Part shown: positions 26,872 through 35,371 of the stretch, piece by piece
How positions within the stretch are numbered: the first letter of the stretch is position 1
How the letters are laid out: every line of letters starts with the position of its first letter
DNA from: Flavobacterium sp. N502540
Lineage (GTDB): Bacteria; Bacteroidota; Bacteroidia; Flavobacteriales; Flavobacteriaceae
NCBI RefSeq assembly: GCF_025947365.1
Contig: NZ_CP110012.1
Span: 372,001-436,000 of the forward strand
Length of the DNA stretch: 64,000 nucleotides
Reading direction: 5' to 3'
Program-made: the position numbers and the translations under genes
Notes under the pieces: generated by a model
Told to the model about the DNA's origin: nothing
The model's database searches: none
Seen by the model: the letters and a program-made list of their open reading frames with translations, nothing else

Positions 26872-27393
26872 ATGAGCCACACAACAGAAAATTTAATATT
26901 AAGAAAAGCAGTTAGCTCTGACGTGCCTTTCATTTGGGAGATTCTTCAAGATGCTATCGAACAGCGAAGACTGGACGGAAGTACACAATGGCAAGACGGT
27001 TATCCTAATGAACTTACCATTCATACCGATATTAAAAACGATCATGGGTACGTTCTTACAGAAAACGACACTATCTTATCTTATGCAGCGATTCTTTTTG
27101 ATAAAGAACCTGCCTACGAAGTCATAGAAGGCCACTGGCTCACTGATGGCGACTACGGAGCCATTCATCGTGTTGCCGTATCGAAACTCGCAAAAGGTAA
27201 AGGTATTGCAACCAAACTGTTTGAAAAGATAGAAAGTTTATGTCTCGAACAGAACATATACAGTATAAAGGTAGACACGAATTTTGACAATATTCCAATG
27301 CTTAAAATTTTAGACAGACTGAAATATACCTATTGTGGTGAAGTTTTTTTCAGAGGAGGAGCACGAAAAGCGTTTGAAAAAAAACTGATTTAG
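26872..27393 (+). CDS. GNAT-family N-acetyltransferase
   Basis: A 173-aa acetyltransferase of the RimI/Phosphinothricin-like group. N-terminal LILRKAVSSDVPFIWEILQD is a typical GNAT beta1-alpha1 start, IHRVAVSKLAKGKGIATKLF is the acetyl-CoA loop, and KVDTNFDNIPMLKILDRLKY is the alpha4-beta6 region. It begins 16 bp after one AAACCCGACA hairpin and is followed 23 bp later by a second copy, so it is an isolated unit bracketed by similar hairpins. The substrate is unknown. Confidence 0.85.
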   Translation: MSHTTENLILRKAVSSDVPFIWEILQDAIEQRRLDGSTQWQDGYPNELTIHTDIKNDHGYVLTENDTILSYAAILFDKEPAYEVIEGHWLTDGDYGAIHRVAVSKLAKGKGIATKLFEKIESLCLEQNIYSIKVDTNFDNIPMLKILDRLKYTYCGEVFFRGGARKAFEKKLI

Positions 27394-27415
27394 AAAATAG
27401 AACAATAAAATAAGT

Positions 27416-27450
27416 AAACCCGACAGATTTCAAAATCCTCTGTCGGGTTT
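27416..27450 (+). terminator. Terminator hairpin, AAACCCGACA family, copy 2
   Basis: AAACCCGACAGA (27416-27427) is an exact inverse complement of TCTGTCGGGTTT (27439-27450), followed by TATTTTG. It terminates the GNAT gene and is nearly identical in its stem to the hairpin at 26824-26856. Confidence 0.75.
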
Positions 27451-27586
27451 TATTTTGCCTGCGATTAAGTTCTGTCGTTTTTTTTTTAGACATTTTTTTC
27501 TACTAAGAGTATTATCTTCATTTTACTTTCATTAAGTTTACAATACCAGATTTAATCTTACAAAAAAGCGAACCAATCACAGTCCT

Positions 27587-29164
27587 ATGAAACGCTCAGA
27601 ACAATTGTCGAAACTAGAAAATACGGAACACTGGGATGTAATCATAATTGGCGGGGGAGCAAGCGGTTTGGGGACTGCTCTTGATGCCGCAAGCCGGGGT
27701 TATAAGACCATTTTGCTTGAAGCAGTCGATTTTGCAAAGGGAACCTCCAGCCGAAGTACCAAATTAGTTCATGGAGGCGTTCGCTATTTAGAACAGGGAA
27801 ATATTCATCTGGTCATCGAAGCCTTAAAAGAAAGAGGATTACTTGCCAAAAACGCTGGTCATTTAGTAAAAAATCAATCTTTTATAATTCCGAATTACAA
27901 CTTCTTTGCCGGTTTATTCTACACCATCGGATTGACTGTTTATGATTTATTGGCAGGGCGTTTAAGTTTGGGGCGATCAAAATACCTTTCCAGAAAAAAA
28001 ACAATTGAAATGCTTCCTGCTGTAGCAGAAAGAAATCTAACAAATGGCGTAATTTATCATGATGGTCAATTTGACGATTCCCGACTGGCGATAAACATTG
28101 CTCAAACAGCTATTGAAAAAGGAGCCTGCCTTTTAAATTATGTCAAAGTTGTTAATTTACTAAAGAATGATAACAACCAAATCATCGGTGTTGAAGCCAT
28201 AAATCATGAAACTGGCAAGAAGTACGAAATCAAAGGGTCGGCTATTATCAATGCGACCGGAGTTTTTACAAATGCCATCATGAAACTTAACGACACCGTG
28301 TACAAAAAATACATTGTGCCAAGTCAGGGAATTCATCTCGTATTTGATCAATCCTTTTTACCGGGTGAACACGCTTTGATGATCCCTAAAACAAGTGATG
28401 GAAGAGTTTTGTTTGCCGTTCCCTGGCACAATCGAATTGTAGTCGGAACCACTGATACCTTAATTCGAAAACACAGTCTCGAACCCATTGCGCTAGAGAG
28501 TGAAATTGAATTTGTTTTGGAAACTGCTCAACGTTTTCTGGCTAAAAAACCAACGAGAGCCGATGTTTTATCTGTTTTTGCCGGTTTACGCCCTTTGGCG
28601 GCTCCGGAAGAAGAAGGCAAAAGCACCAAAGAAGTTTCCCGAAGCCATAAAATCATTGTTTCAGAAACCGGATTAATCACAATTACCGGAGGCAAATGGA
28701 CTACTTACAGAAAGATCTCTGAGGATATTATCGATAAGGCTATCAAAATAGGCAAACTGCCTAAAAAAACTTGTATTACCGCGCATCTTCCGATTCATGG
28801 AAATAAAGCCACTACAAATTCAGACAGAACAAATCATTTATATATCTATGGATCAGACCTTCCTGAGATAATAGAATTGCAGAAGAGAGAGCCTGAACTG
28901 AAAGAAAAATTACATCCGGATCATGAATTTACAATGGCCGAAGTTGTTTGGGCTATTCGATATGAAATGGCAAGAACGGTAGATGACATTCTCGCAAGAC
29001 GTGTTCGCTTGTTGTTTTTAGATGCCAGAGCTGCCATTACTTCTTCTGAAAAAGTAGCGCGCCTTCTGGCAAAAGAACTCGGACATGATGAAACCTGGAT
29101 CCTTAGAGAAATGACCAACTTTCATGGAATTGCAAAAGGTTTTCTTCTAAAAGAATTTCAATAG
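27587..29164 (+). CDS. glpD: Glycerol-3-phosphate dehydrogenase (FAD, quinone-linked)
   Basis: A membrane-associated flavoenzyme of 525 aa oxidising sn-glycerol-3-phosphate to dihydroxyacetone phosphate and passing electrons to quinone. The FAD Rossmann motif is [20 protein letters not shown], followed by the GlpD signature [20 protein letters not shown]. Later landmarks are [20 protein letters not shown] and the C-terminal [13 protein letters not shown] region. The C-terminal helical domain ([20 protein letters not shown]) is present. It is the first gene of glpD-glpK-glpF, with glpK starting 28 bp downstream. Confidence 0.95.
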   Translation: MKRSEQLSKLENTEHWDVIIIGGGASGLGTALDAASRGYKTILLEAVDFAKGTSSRSTKLVHGGVRYLEQGNIHLVIEALKERGLLAKNAGHLVKNQSFIIPNYNFFAGLFYTIGLTVYDLLAGRLSLGRSKYLSRKKTIEMLPAVAERNLTNGVIYHDGQFDDSRLAINIAQTAIEKGACLLNYVKVVNLLKNDNNQIIGVEAINHETGKKYEIKGSAIINATGVFTNAIMKLNDTVYKKYIVPSQGIHLVFDQSFLPGEHALMIPKTSDGRVLFAVPWHNRIVVGTTDTLIRKHSLEPIALESEIEFVLETAQRFLAKKPTRADVLSVFAGLRPLAAPEEEGKSTKEVSRSHKIIVSETGLITITGGKWTTYRKISEDIIDKAIKIGKLPKKTCITAHLPIHGNKATTNSDRTNHLYIYGSDLPEIIELQKREPELKEKLHPDHEFTMAEVVWAIRYEMARTVDDILARRVRLLFLDARAAITSSEKVARLLAKELGHDETWILREMTNFHGIAKGFLLKEFQ

Positions 29165-29192
29165 ATTTTTATTAACTTACGAATATAAGATC

Positions 29193-30689
29193 ATGCAGGA
29201 CAAATTAATTCTGGCTTTGGATCAGGGAACTACTTCTTCCAGAGCCATTGTATTCAATCATAAAGGAGAAATAGTCAGTATTTCTCAAAAGCCATTTAAG
29301 CAAATTTTTCCAAAACCGGGATGGGTCGAACATGATCCTAACGAAATCTGGTCTTCGCAAGTAAGTGTCGCTGCCGAAGTAATAGCAAAAGTTGGAATTA
29401 CAGGCCGCGAAATTGCAGCCATAGGAATTACCAACCAGCGGGAAACTACCATTGTCTGGGATCGCGAAACAAGTGAACCTGTCTACAAGGCTATTGTCTG
29501 GCAAGACCGCAGAACGGCAAAATACTGCGACGAACTAAAAGCAAAAGGACATACAGAAATGATCCAGAAAAAAACCGGATTAATTCTCGATGCTTATTTC
29601 TCCGGAACCAAAGTAAAATGGATATTGGATAATGTTCCCGGAGCACGCGAAAAAGCAGAACAGGGAAAACTTTGTTTTGGAACTGTAGATACCTGGTTAA
29701 TTTGGAAACTAACCCGAAGTAAATTGTTTATGACGGACGTTTCTAATGCCAGCAGAACTTTGTTATTCAATATAAATACTCTGGACTGGGACGACGAGTT
29801 ACTGGCACTATTTGATATTCCGAGAGCCATGCTGCCTGAAGTAAAAGAAAGCAGTGCTATATACGGAGAAACGAGCACTACCCTATTCTCAACAAAAATT
29901 CCAATTAGTGGAGTTGCCGGAGATCAGCAGGCAGCTCTTTTTGGTCAGCTGTGTACCAACTCCGGGATGATTAAAAACACGTATGGAACAGGCTGTTTTA
30001 TGCTGATGAATACCGGTGAAAAACCTATTTTTTCAGCCCACAACTTATTAACTACAATTGCATGGAAAATCAACGGAAAAACTACCTATGCTTTAGAAGG
30101 TAGTGTTTTTGTTGGAGGGGCAGCCGTACAATGGTTACGAGACGGCGCAAAAATAATCAATTCATCAGATGAAATTGAAGCTCTCGCAGCAACTGTGCCT
30201 GACAATGGCGGCATTTACTTTGTTCCTGCTCTGACCGGTTTAGGAGCTCCGCATTGGGATCAATACGCGAGAGGTGCCATTGTTGGAATCACCAGAGGTA
30301 CAACAAATGCACATATTGCCAGAGCCACTTTAGAAGGAATTGCTTATCAGGTAAACGATCTGCTCAAAGCTATGGAGGCAGATTCCGGATACAAAGGAAT
30401 AGAACTACGGGTAGACGGTGGTGCAGCCGCAAATAATTTATTAATGCAATTTCAATCAGACATATTTGGTTCTAATGTAACCCGACCTACCACATTAGAA
30501 ACTACCGCTTTGGGAGCCGCATACCTGGCAGGACTAGCTGTAGGGTATTGGTCGAGTTTGGATGATCTGAAAGAACAATGGTCGATAGACAAAGTATTTT
30601 CTCCGAAAATGGATCAGGCAAAAGTAGACTTATTGGTCAAAAATTGGGACAGAGCTGTTGGTCGCGCCTCGCATTGGATTGAAGAATAA
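29193..30689 (+). CDS. glpK: Glycerol kinase
   Basis: A FGGY-family kinase of 498 aa phosphorylating glycerol with ATP. The N-terminal phosphate loop is [19 protein letters not shown]; the FGGY signature 1 region is [12 protein letters not shown]; the second ATP-binding segment is [13 protein letters not shown] with [14 protein letters not shown]. The C-terminal [19 protein letters not shown] is typical. It lies between glpD and glpF, so imported glycerol is trapped as the GlpD substrate. Confidence 0.97.
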   Translation: MQDKLILALDQGTTSSRAIVFNHKGEIVSISQKPFKQIFPKPGWVEHDPNEIWSSQVSVAAEVIAKVGITGREIAAIGITNQRETTIVWDRETSEPVYKAIVWQDRRTAKYCDELKAKGHTEMIQKKTGLILDAYFSGTKVKWILDNVPGAREKAEQGKLCFGTVDTWLIWKLTRSKLFMTDVSNASRTLLFNINTLDWDDELLALFDIPRAMLPEVKESSAIYGETSTTLFSTKIPISGVAGDQQAALFGQLCTNSGMIKNTYGTGCFMLMNTGEKPIFSAHNLLTTIAWKINGKTTYALEGSVFVGGAAVQWLRDGAKIINSSDEIEALAATVPDNGGIYFVPALTGLGAPHWDQYARGAIVGITRGTTNAHIARATLEGIAYQVNDLLKAMEADSGYKGIELRVDGGAAANNLLMQFQSDIFGSNVTRPTTLETTALGAAYLAGLAVGYWSSLDDLKEQWSIDKVFSPKMDQAKVDLLVKNWDRAVGRASHWIEE

Positions 30690-30717
30690 ATTTTAATTAC
30701 TAACTAAACCGTAAAAA

Positions 30718-31449
30718 ATGACTCCTTTTATAGCAGAAATTTTAGGCACAATGATTATGATTTTATTAGGGAATGGTGTTGTGGCAAACGTCTTACTTAA
30801 AGATACCAAAGGAAACAATTCAGGTTGGATGGTGATTACATCAGCTTGGGCATTTGCCGTTTTTGTGGGCGTTACTATCGCGGGACCAATTAGCGGTGCT
30901 CATTTAAATCCTATTGTTACATTAGGTTTGGCCCTGATTGGAAAATTTAACTGGAATCTGGTTCCGGCTTACGTCCTTGCTCAAATGATTGGAGCAATGT
31001 CAGGTGCTTTTTTAGTGTGGTTGTCTCATAAAGATCATTTTGCAGCAACAGAAGATGAAGGAACTACACTTGCCTGTTTCTCTACCTCGCCGGCAATCAA
31101 AAACAATCTCTCCAACTTAATCAGTGAAGTAATTGCGACTTTTGTTTTACTTTTTTCAGTCTTTTATATTGCCGGACCAAGTCTGCAAATCGCAACCGAT
31201 GCTAATGCAACAATTGGTTTAGGAACTATTGGAGCACTTCCGGTAGCGATAGTCGTCTGGGCAATTGGTCTGTCATTAGGAGGAACTACAGGTTATGCCA
31301 TAAACCCCGCAAGAGATTTAGGCCCGAGAATCATGCATGCTATTTTACCTATAAAAGGAAGTAGTAACTGGACGTATGCCTGGATTCCTATTGTGGGCCC
31401 CATAATTGGTTCGGGATTGGCTGCCGCACTATATCTGGCGATTAATTAG
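30718..31449 (+). CDS. glpF: Glycerol uptake facilitator, MIP/aquaporin family
   Basis: An inner-membrane channel of 243 aa with six TM helices and two half-helices. The second NPA box is canonical (GYAINPARDLGPR), and the Asp after NPAR is the residue that marks aquaglyceroporins. The first box reads SGAHLNPIVTLG, with Ile66 in place of the usual Ala, a constriction-site change. It starts 28 bp after glpK and completes the operon for glycerol entry, phosphorylation and oxidation. Confidence 0.93.
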   Translation: MTPFIAEILGTMIMILLGNGVVANVLLKDTKGNNSGWMVITSAWAFAVFVGVTIAGPISGAHLNPIVTLGLALIGKFNWNLVPAYVLAQMIGAMSGAFLVWLSHKDHFAATEDEGTTLACFSTSPAIKNNLSNLISEVIATFVLLFSVFYIAGPSLQIATDANATIGLGTIGALPVAIVVWAIGLSLGGTTGYAINPARDLGPRIMHAILPIKGSSNWTYAWIPIVGPIIGSGLAAALYLAIN

Positions 31450-31823
31450 TACTTAACAAACTGAAAGTTCTGAAATTTAGGACTCATGGGTTTCTCCTAT
31501 TATGAGCTCGCGTGAGGGATAAAAGCTATCTGCCGAAGCAGTGCGGATAGCCCGACAGCATCCTGATAAGAGGGCGTATAAGCACAACGTAACTTTGCCC
31601 TCTTATCGGGATGGTGGCACGCCCTGCTCACTATTTAATTATTTCTTTATATAAGATTTTGCTAAGGTTTAATATTTTGAAAAAGCTTAGTTGGTTTTAA
31701 ATAATCATTAAATAATTCACAAATCTTACATTAAATTAAAAACTTATAGTATTTTTACTCTAGTTCTATAGGCTTTGTGAAGTTTGGAATTAGCGTTATT
31801 TTTAATTAACAAAAAATTAACGA
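31450..31823. repeat. Spacer with a GC-rich structured element
   Basis: No gene is apparent. Positions 31505-31630 are clearly richer in G+C than the surroundings. They contain a strong inverted repeat, CATCCTGATAAGAGGGC (31559-31575) against GCCCTCTTATCGGGATG (31597-31613), an exact match bar one base. Outer partial pairing runs between GAGCTCGCGTG and GGCACGCCCTGCTC. The element resembles a dispersed flavobacterial repeat rather than a known ncRNA. From 31640 on the spacer is AT-rich promoter sequence for the MarR operon. Confidence 0.65.
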
Positions 31824-31872
31824 TACATTTGTATATACAAATATGAAAAGTTATACATTTGTATATACAAAT
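31824..31872 (+). promoter_or_regulatory. Double palindromic operator overlapping -7 boxes of the MarR operon
   Basis: The perfect 16-bp palindrome ATTTGTATATACAAAT occurs twice, at 31827-31842 and 31857-31872, exactly 30 bp apart. Each copy overlaps a TACATTTG box (31824-31831 and 31854-31861) that fits the Bacteroidota -7 consensus TAnnTTTG. A MarR dimer bound here would block RNA polymerase, so autorepression of marR-nitroreductase-yceI is likely. Confidence 0.75.
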
Positions 31873-31887
31873 TATACACTTACGACT

Positions 31888-32349
31888 ATGACAATTGAAG
31901 AGGTTATAAAAAGTACAGTTAAGATGGATAATGCGAGAAAAGTTATTCTGAATATCATGTACACGCAAAATGTGATTCAGGATCATTTCAACGAATTAAT
32001 AAAACCGTATGATCTGTCCGGAGAGCAATATAATGTACTGCGCATATTAAGAGGACAAAAAGGAAACCCTGCTAATATGTGTGTGATACAGGAGCGCATG
32101 CTGGCCAAAACGAGCAACACGACCCGATTAGTAGACAAATTATTATTGAAAGATTTCGTTACCAGAAATGTTTGTCCCGGTAATCGACGTAAAATTGAAG
32201 TTCTAATCACCCAAAAAGGATTGGATGTATTGAAAGAATTAGATCCGAAAGTAGACGAGCACGAGCGTTTGTTTGCCAAGAACATAAGCCCAGAAGAATT
32301 AGAATTATTAAACCAATTATTAGAGAAATACAGAACCCAACAAAATTAA
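31888..32349 (+). CDS. MarR-family transcriptional regulator
   Basis: A 153-aa winged-helix repressor. It has a dimerisation helix region, then the DNA-binding part YNVLRILRGQKGNPANMCVI and LAKTSNTTRLVDKLLLKDFV, followed by the wing CPGNRRKIEVLITQKG. ATG 31888 (MTIEEVIKSTV) is preferred to an in-frame ATG at 31843, which lies within the operator. The two 16-bp palindromes directly upstream are its likely binding sites. The nitroreductase gene follows after 4 bp and YceI after it. Confidence 0.92.
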   Translation: MTIEEVIKSTVKMDNARKVILNIMYTQNVIQDHFNELIKPYDLSGEQYNVLRILRGQKGNPANMCVIQERMLAKTSNTTRLVDKLLLKDFVTRNVCPGNRRKIEVLITQKGLDVLKELDPKVDEHERLFAKNISPEELELLNQLLEKYRTQQN

Positions 32350-32353
32350 AATT

Positions 32354-32986
32354 ATGAGTACATTATTAGACAATCTAAACTGGAGATATGCAACAAAGAA
32401 ATTTGATGCTACCAAAAAAATATCTTCACAAGATTTAAACACTTTAAAAGAAGCTGTTAGATTAAGTGCTTCTTCATACGGATTACAACCCTACAAAGTT
32501 ATTATCGTTGAAAATCCGGAAATCAGAGAAAAATTAAAAGCTGCTGCTTACGGACAGACACAAATTACAGATGCTTCTCAAATATTTATTTTCGCTAACG
32601 ACTTAAATCTTGGAGCGGATTCTGTAGATGCTTACATCAACACCATCAGTGAAACAAGAGGTGTACCTGCTGATGCTTTAGGAGGATTCAGTGACATGAT
32701 GAAAGGTACTATTTCAAATCTGTCTGTTGAAGCTAAAAATATCTGGACAGCAAAACAAACTTATATCGCTTTAGGTACTTTATTGAGTGCTGCTTCTGAA
32801 TTAAAAATCGATGCAACTCCAATGGAAGGGTTTAATGCTGCTGCCTTTAATGAAATTTTAGGTTTTGACAAATTAGGCCTAAACACTTCTGTTATTGCAA
32901 CTGTGGGATACAGACATGATGAGGACGAAACTCAACACTACAAAAAAGTTAGAAAATCACACGAGAATTTATTTATCACTATATAA
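32354..32986 (+). CDS. Nitroreductase-family NAD(P)H-dependent oxidoreductase
   Basis: An FMN-dependent oxidoreductase of 210 aa resembling NfsB. It opens with LNWRYATKKFDATKKIS, the typical start with Arg and Lys for FMN phosphate. Then come RLSASSYGLQPYKVIIVENP, the C-terminal DATPMEGFNAAAFNEIL and the final VGYRHDEDETQHYKKVR. The family reduces nitroaromatics and quinones. It sits between MarR and YceI, and the three-gene set suggests response to an electrophile, quinone or similar stress. The inducer is unknown. Confidence 0.92.
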   Translation: MSTLLDNLNWRYATKKFDATKKISSQDLNTLKEAVRLSASSYGLQPYKVIIVENPEIREKLKAAAYGQTQITDASQIFIFANDLNLGADSVDAYINTISETRGVPADALGGFSDMMKGTISNLSVEAKNIWTAKQTYIALGTLLSAASELKIDATPMEGFNAAAFNEILGFDKLGLNTSVIATVGYRHDEDETQHYKKVRKSHENLFITI

Positions 32987-33016
32987 TTATTATTAATCAA
33001 AATCAATTTTAACAAA

Positions 33017-33583
33017 ATGAAAAATTTAAAGACAATTGCAATAGCATTATTCGTAGCAGTAGCTGGACTTTCAGTAAACGCACAAACTAAAAAAATCGAC
33101 GTAAAAGCAAGTACTATCAAATGGGTAGGTAAAAAAGTAACCGGAGAGCACTCAGGAACTGTAAACTTCAAAGAAGGAGCTGTAGTTTTCAAAGGAAAAA
33201 AATTAACAGGTGGTAATTTCACTGTTGATATGACTTCATTAACAGCAACAGATTTAACAGGAGAGTACCAAGGAAAATTAAACGGTCACTTAAAAGCTGA
33301 CGATTTCTTTGGAACTGAGAAATTCCCAACTGCAAAATTAGTTTTCAAAACTATCGGAGCAAAATCAACTGATGTTTACACAGTAACTGCTGATTTAACT
33401 ATAAAAGGAATCACTAAACCTGTAACTTTTGATATCGCTGTGAAAGGAAATACTGCTACAACAGCTTTCAAAGTGGACAGAACTAAATACGACATCAAAT
33501 ACAACTCTGGTAACTTCTTCCAAAACTTAGGAGACAAAACTATCAATGACGAATTCGAATTGACTGTAGCTTTAAAATTCTAA
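33017..33583 (+). CDS. YceI-family periplasmic protein
   Basis: A 188-aa exported protein with signal peptide ending near LSVNAQ. The YceI lipocalin-like barrel begins IDVKASTIKWVGKKVTGEHS and includes the strands GGNFTVDMTSL, LKADDFFGTEKFPTAKLVF and ADLTIKGITKPVTFD, typical of the family that binds isoprenoids or amphiphiles. It is the last gene of the MarR operon and is followed by a terminator. A partner role for a quinone-like ligand would match the nitroreductase but is inference. Confidence 0.93.
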   Translation: MKNLKTIAIALFVAVAGLSVNAQTKKIDVKASTIKWVGKKVTGEHSGTVNFKEGAVVFKGKKLTGGNFTVDMTSLTATDLTGEYQGKLNGHLKADDFFGTEKFPTAKLVFKTIGAKSTDVYTVTADLTIKGITKPVTFDIAVKGNTATTAFKVDRTKYDIKYNSGNFFQNLGDKTINDEFELTVALKF

Positions 33584-33619
33584 TAGCATAAAAAACAGCA
33601 ATTCTTATTATTATAAGAA

Positions 33620-33650
33620 AAACCCCAATAGTTTAACACTGTTGGGGTTT
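33620..33650 (+). terminator. Rho-independent terminator after yceI
   Basis: AAACCCCAA (33620-33628) pairs with TTGGGGTTT (33642-33650), with an inner AGT/ACT pairing, followed by ATTTTT. It lies 37 bp after the yceI stop. Confidence 0.85.
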
Positions 33651-33790
33651 ATTTTTACATTTTTCCCAAAAAAATAACATTCATAATATTCCCCTAACGC
33701 TTTCGTAATACCATACTGGACTTTGATTAACATTGGCCTTCTACTTTTGAACTTATTAAAAATCAAAAACTGGAAATCAAAATCATAGTT

Positions 33791-35071
33791 ATGAAAGCAA
33801 AAATACATCTTATAGTTGTCACCGTTCTTAGTACTTTTTTTCTACAGGCACAACAACAGCCTAAAGGTATTATTGGTACCTCAAACTGGATGAACAACTG
33901 GACCAATTTTAAACCTGCCAATACCGAATATAGCGAAGCCACAAACATTATTGCAGGAACCATTAACAAAGACACCAAACTCCTTAAACGCAATACATAT
34001 CAATTAGTTGGAGTTGTTTACGTTACCAACAATGCTGTATTATCTATCGAACCGGGAACTGTAATACGAGGCGACGATAAAACATGTGGAACTCTGGTAA
34101 TTACAAATGGATCAAAAATTGTAGCCGAAGGTTTAGAAACAGACCCTATTGTTTTTACTTCCAATAAAGAAACTACCCAAAGAAAACCGGGAGACTGGGG
34201 TGGAATTATCATTTTAGGAAAAGCACCAATCAATACTCTCGGAGGAGTACATACGCTGCCTTTCGATCTGGAGCCAATGCTAAACCACTATGGCGGTCAG
34301 GATGCCGAAGACAACTCGGGAGTTTTAAAATATGTACGTATTGAATATTCCGGCCGAAAATTAAGTGCTGCCAAAGAACTTAATGGACTTTCGCTTGCCG
34401 GAGTGGGAAAAAAAACAATTTTAAGCAATATTCAGATTAGTTACTCTAATGACGACTCTTTCGAATGTTATGGTGGAGATTTAAACCTGAATAATCTGGT
34501 TTCTTATCGAACTACTGATGATGATTTTGATTTTACTCAGGGTGCACAAATCAACATCAATAACAGTATTGCTATTCGTCATCCCTTTTCATCGGATATT
34601 TCGGGCTCAAGATGTTTTGAAGTTGATTCTTATGACAAAATAGGAAATACAGACATGAGTAAAAAATTAACTAAAATAAATGCCAGTAATATTACACTTA
34701 TAAATCTGGAAGAAAATAATCAGGGACTTGTGAGAGAATCAGTCTATGTGAGAGAAAACACCTTTTTTAATTTTACGAACAGTATAGTTTCCGGATTTAC
34801 ACCTTTTGTACTACTGGAAGGAAATATTGGAAACGGCGACGTTAATTTAGGGAAAATTACCCTTAAAAACTTAATCGTAAATAATTGTAATGGCGGAATC
34901 ACAAGGGAAGCCGGCGGAGCTAATGCTGCAATTGAAAGTTATTACAACAATCCCATTTTTGACCTTAATTTTACTAAAATCAAAAACAGCGAATTGTTTA
35001 CAACACCAAATATCAAAGGAAGTCCGGACTTTAGGATGAACGTAAACAACACCATAGCCATTGGTAACTAA
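33791..35071 (+). CDS. Secreted right-handed beta-helix-like protein, unknown function
   Basis: A 426-aa protein with signal peptide MKAKIHLIVVTVLSTFFLQAQ. The body has repeated strand-turn units (VVYVTNNAVLSIEPGTVIRG, TLVITNGSKIVAEG, GDWGGIIILGKAPIN) similar to flavobacterial proteins predicted to form parallel beta-helices. The central YSNDDSFECYGG and YRTTDDDFDFTQGAQ are Asp-rich and could bind a divalent metal. No type IX sorting tail is seen at the C-terminus. The gene stands alone between a terminator and the trp leader region. No enzymatic role can be assigned. Confidence 0.75.
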   Translation: MKAKIHLIVVTVLSTFFLQAQQQPKGIIGTSNWMNNWTNFKPANTEYSEATNIIAGTINKDTKLLKRNTYQLVGVVYVTNNAVLSIEPGTVIRGDDKTCGTLVITNGSKIVAEGLETDPIVFTSNKETTQRKPGDWGGIIILGKAPINTLGGVHTLPFDLEPMLNHYGGQDAEDNSGVLKYVRIEYSGRKLSAAKELNGLSLAGVGKKTILSNIQISYSNDDSFECYGGDLNLNNLVSYRTTDDDFDFTQGAQININNSIAIRHPFSSDISGSRCFEVDSYDKIGNTDMSKKLTKINASNITLINLEENNQGLVRESVYVRENTFFNFTNSIVSGFTPFVLLEGNIGNGDVNLGKITLKNLIVNNCNGGITREAGGANAAIESYYNNPIFDLNFTKIKNSELFTTPNIKGSPDFRMNVNNTIAIGN

Positions 35072-35148
35072 GGCCTTGAAATAACCAAGCAGCAACAAAA
35101 TTTAACAAATTTTAAAATTTAAAGAAGTTTTTTTTTACTTTTTATATC

Positions 35149-35177
35149 TTGTAATTCAAATTACATTTATATATTTG
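35149..35177 (+). promoter_or_regulatory. trp operon promoter
   Basis: A -33-like TTG (35149-35151) is followed after 18 bp by TATATTTG (35170-35177), an exact match to the Bacteroidota -7 consensus TAnnTTTG. Transcription would start near 35180-35185, about 10-15 bases before the leader-peptide ATG. Confidence 0.65.
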
Positions 35178-35194
35178 TGAAATCAAAATAAGAT

Positions 35195-35251
35195 ATGAAA
35201 ACAATAATGAACAATACTTGGTGGTGGAAGAATTTACGTCAAACGTCGTGA
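35195..35251 (+). CDS. trpL: trp operon leader peptide with three consecutive Trp codons
   Basis: The short frame at 35195-35251 encodes MKTIMNNTWWWKNLRQTS (18 aa), with TGG-TGG-TGG at 35219-35227. It lies between a consensus-like promoter and a rho-independent terminator, 120 bp ahead of trpE. Three adjacent Trp codons in an 18-codon ORF here cannot reasonably be chance; they are the sensor of a transcription attenuator. When charged tRNA-Trp is scarce, a ribosome would stall here and favour antitermination. Confidence 0.9.
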   Translation: MKTIMNNTWWWKNLRQTS

Positions 35252-35288
35252 ACAAAGCTTCCTATGGTACTGTAAAACTATAAATATA

Positions 35289-35321
35289 AAAGGCTTGTCA
35301 TCACGACAAGCCTTTTTTTTT
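35289..35321 (+). terminator. trp attenuator terminator
   Basis: The perfect 11-bp stem AAAGGCTTGTC (35289-35299) / GACAAGCCTTT (35305-35315) has a 5-base loop and a run of nine T ending at 35321. It lies 38 bases after the leader-peptide stop and 50 bp before trpE. A possible antiterminator is 35251-35262 (ACAAAGCTTCCT), which could pair with part of the 5' arm with bulges; that pairing is a guess. Confidence 0.9.
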
Positions 35322-35371
35322 GGTCCAAACTCTGATAAGAAAATTTATTAAAAATAAAAAAACGAAATACT

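Noticed and set aside
31505..31630. tRNA or tmRNA in the GC-rich element
   Set aside because: No cloverleaf, anticodon stem, T-loop GTTCRANNC or CCA end could be drawn.
31744..31986. An 80-codon minus-strand open frame over the MarR operator
   Set aside because: The repeated CIYKCI translation is produced by the duplicated palindrome; no gene-like features.
35072..35371. T-box or TRAP-type control of the trp operon
   Set aside because: No T-box AGGGTGGNACCGCG-like sequence or run of spaced (G/T)AG triplets is present, while a Trp-codon leader and terminator explain the region.
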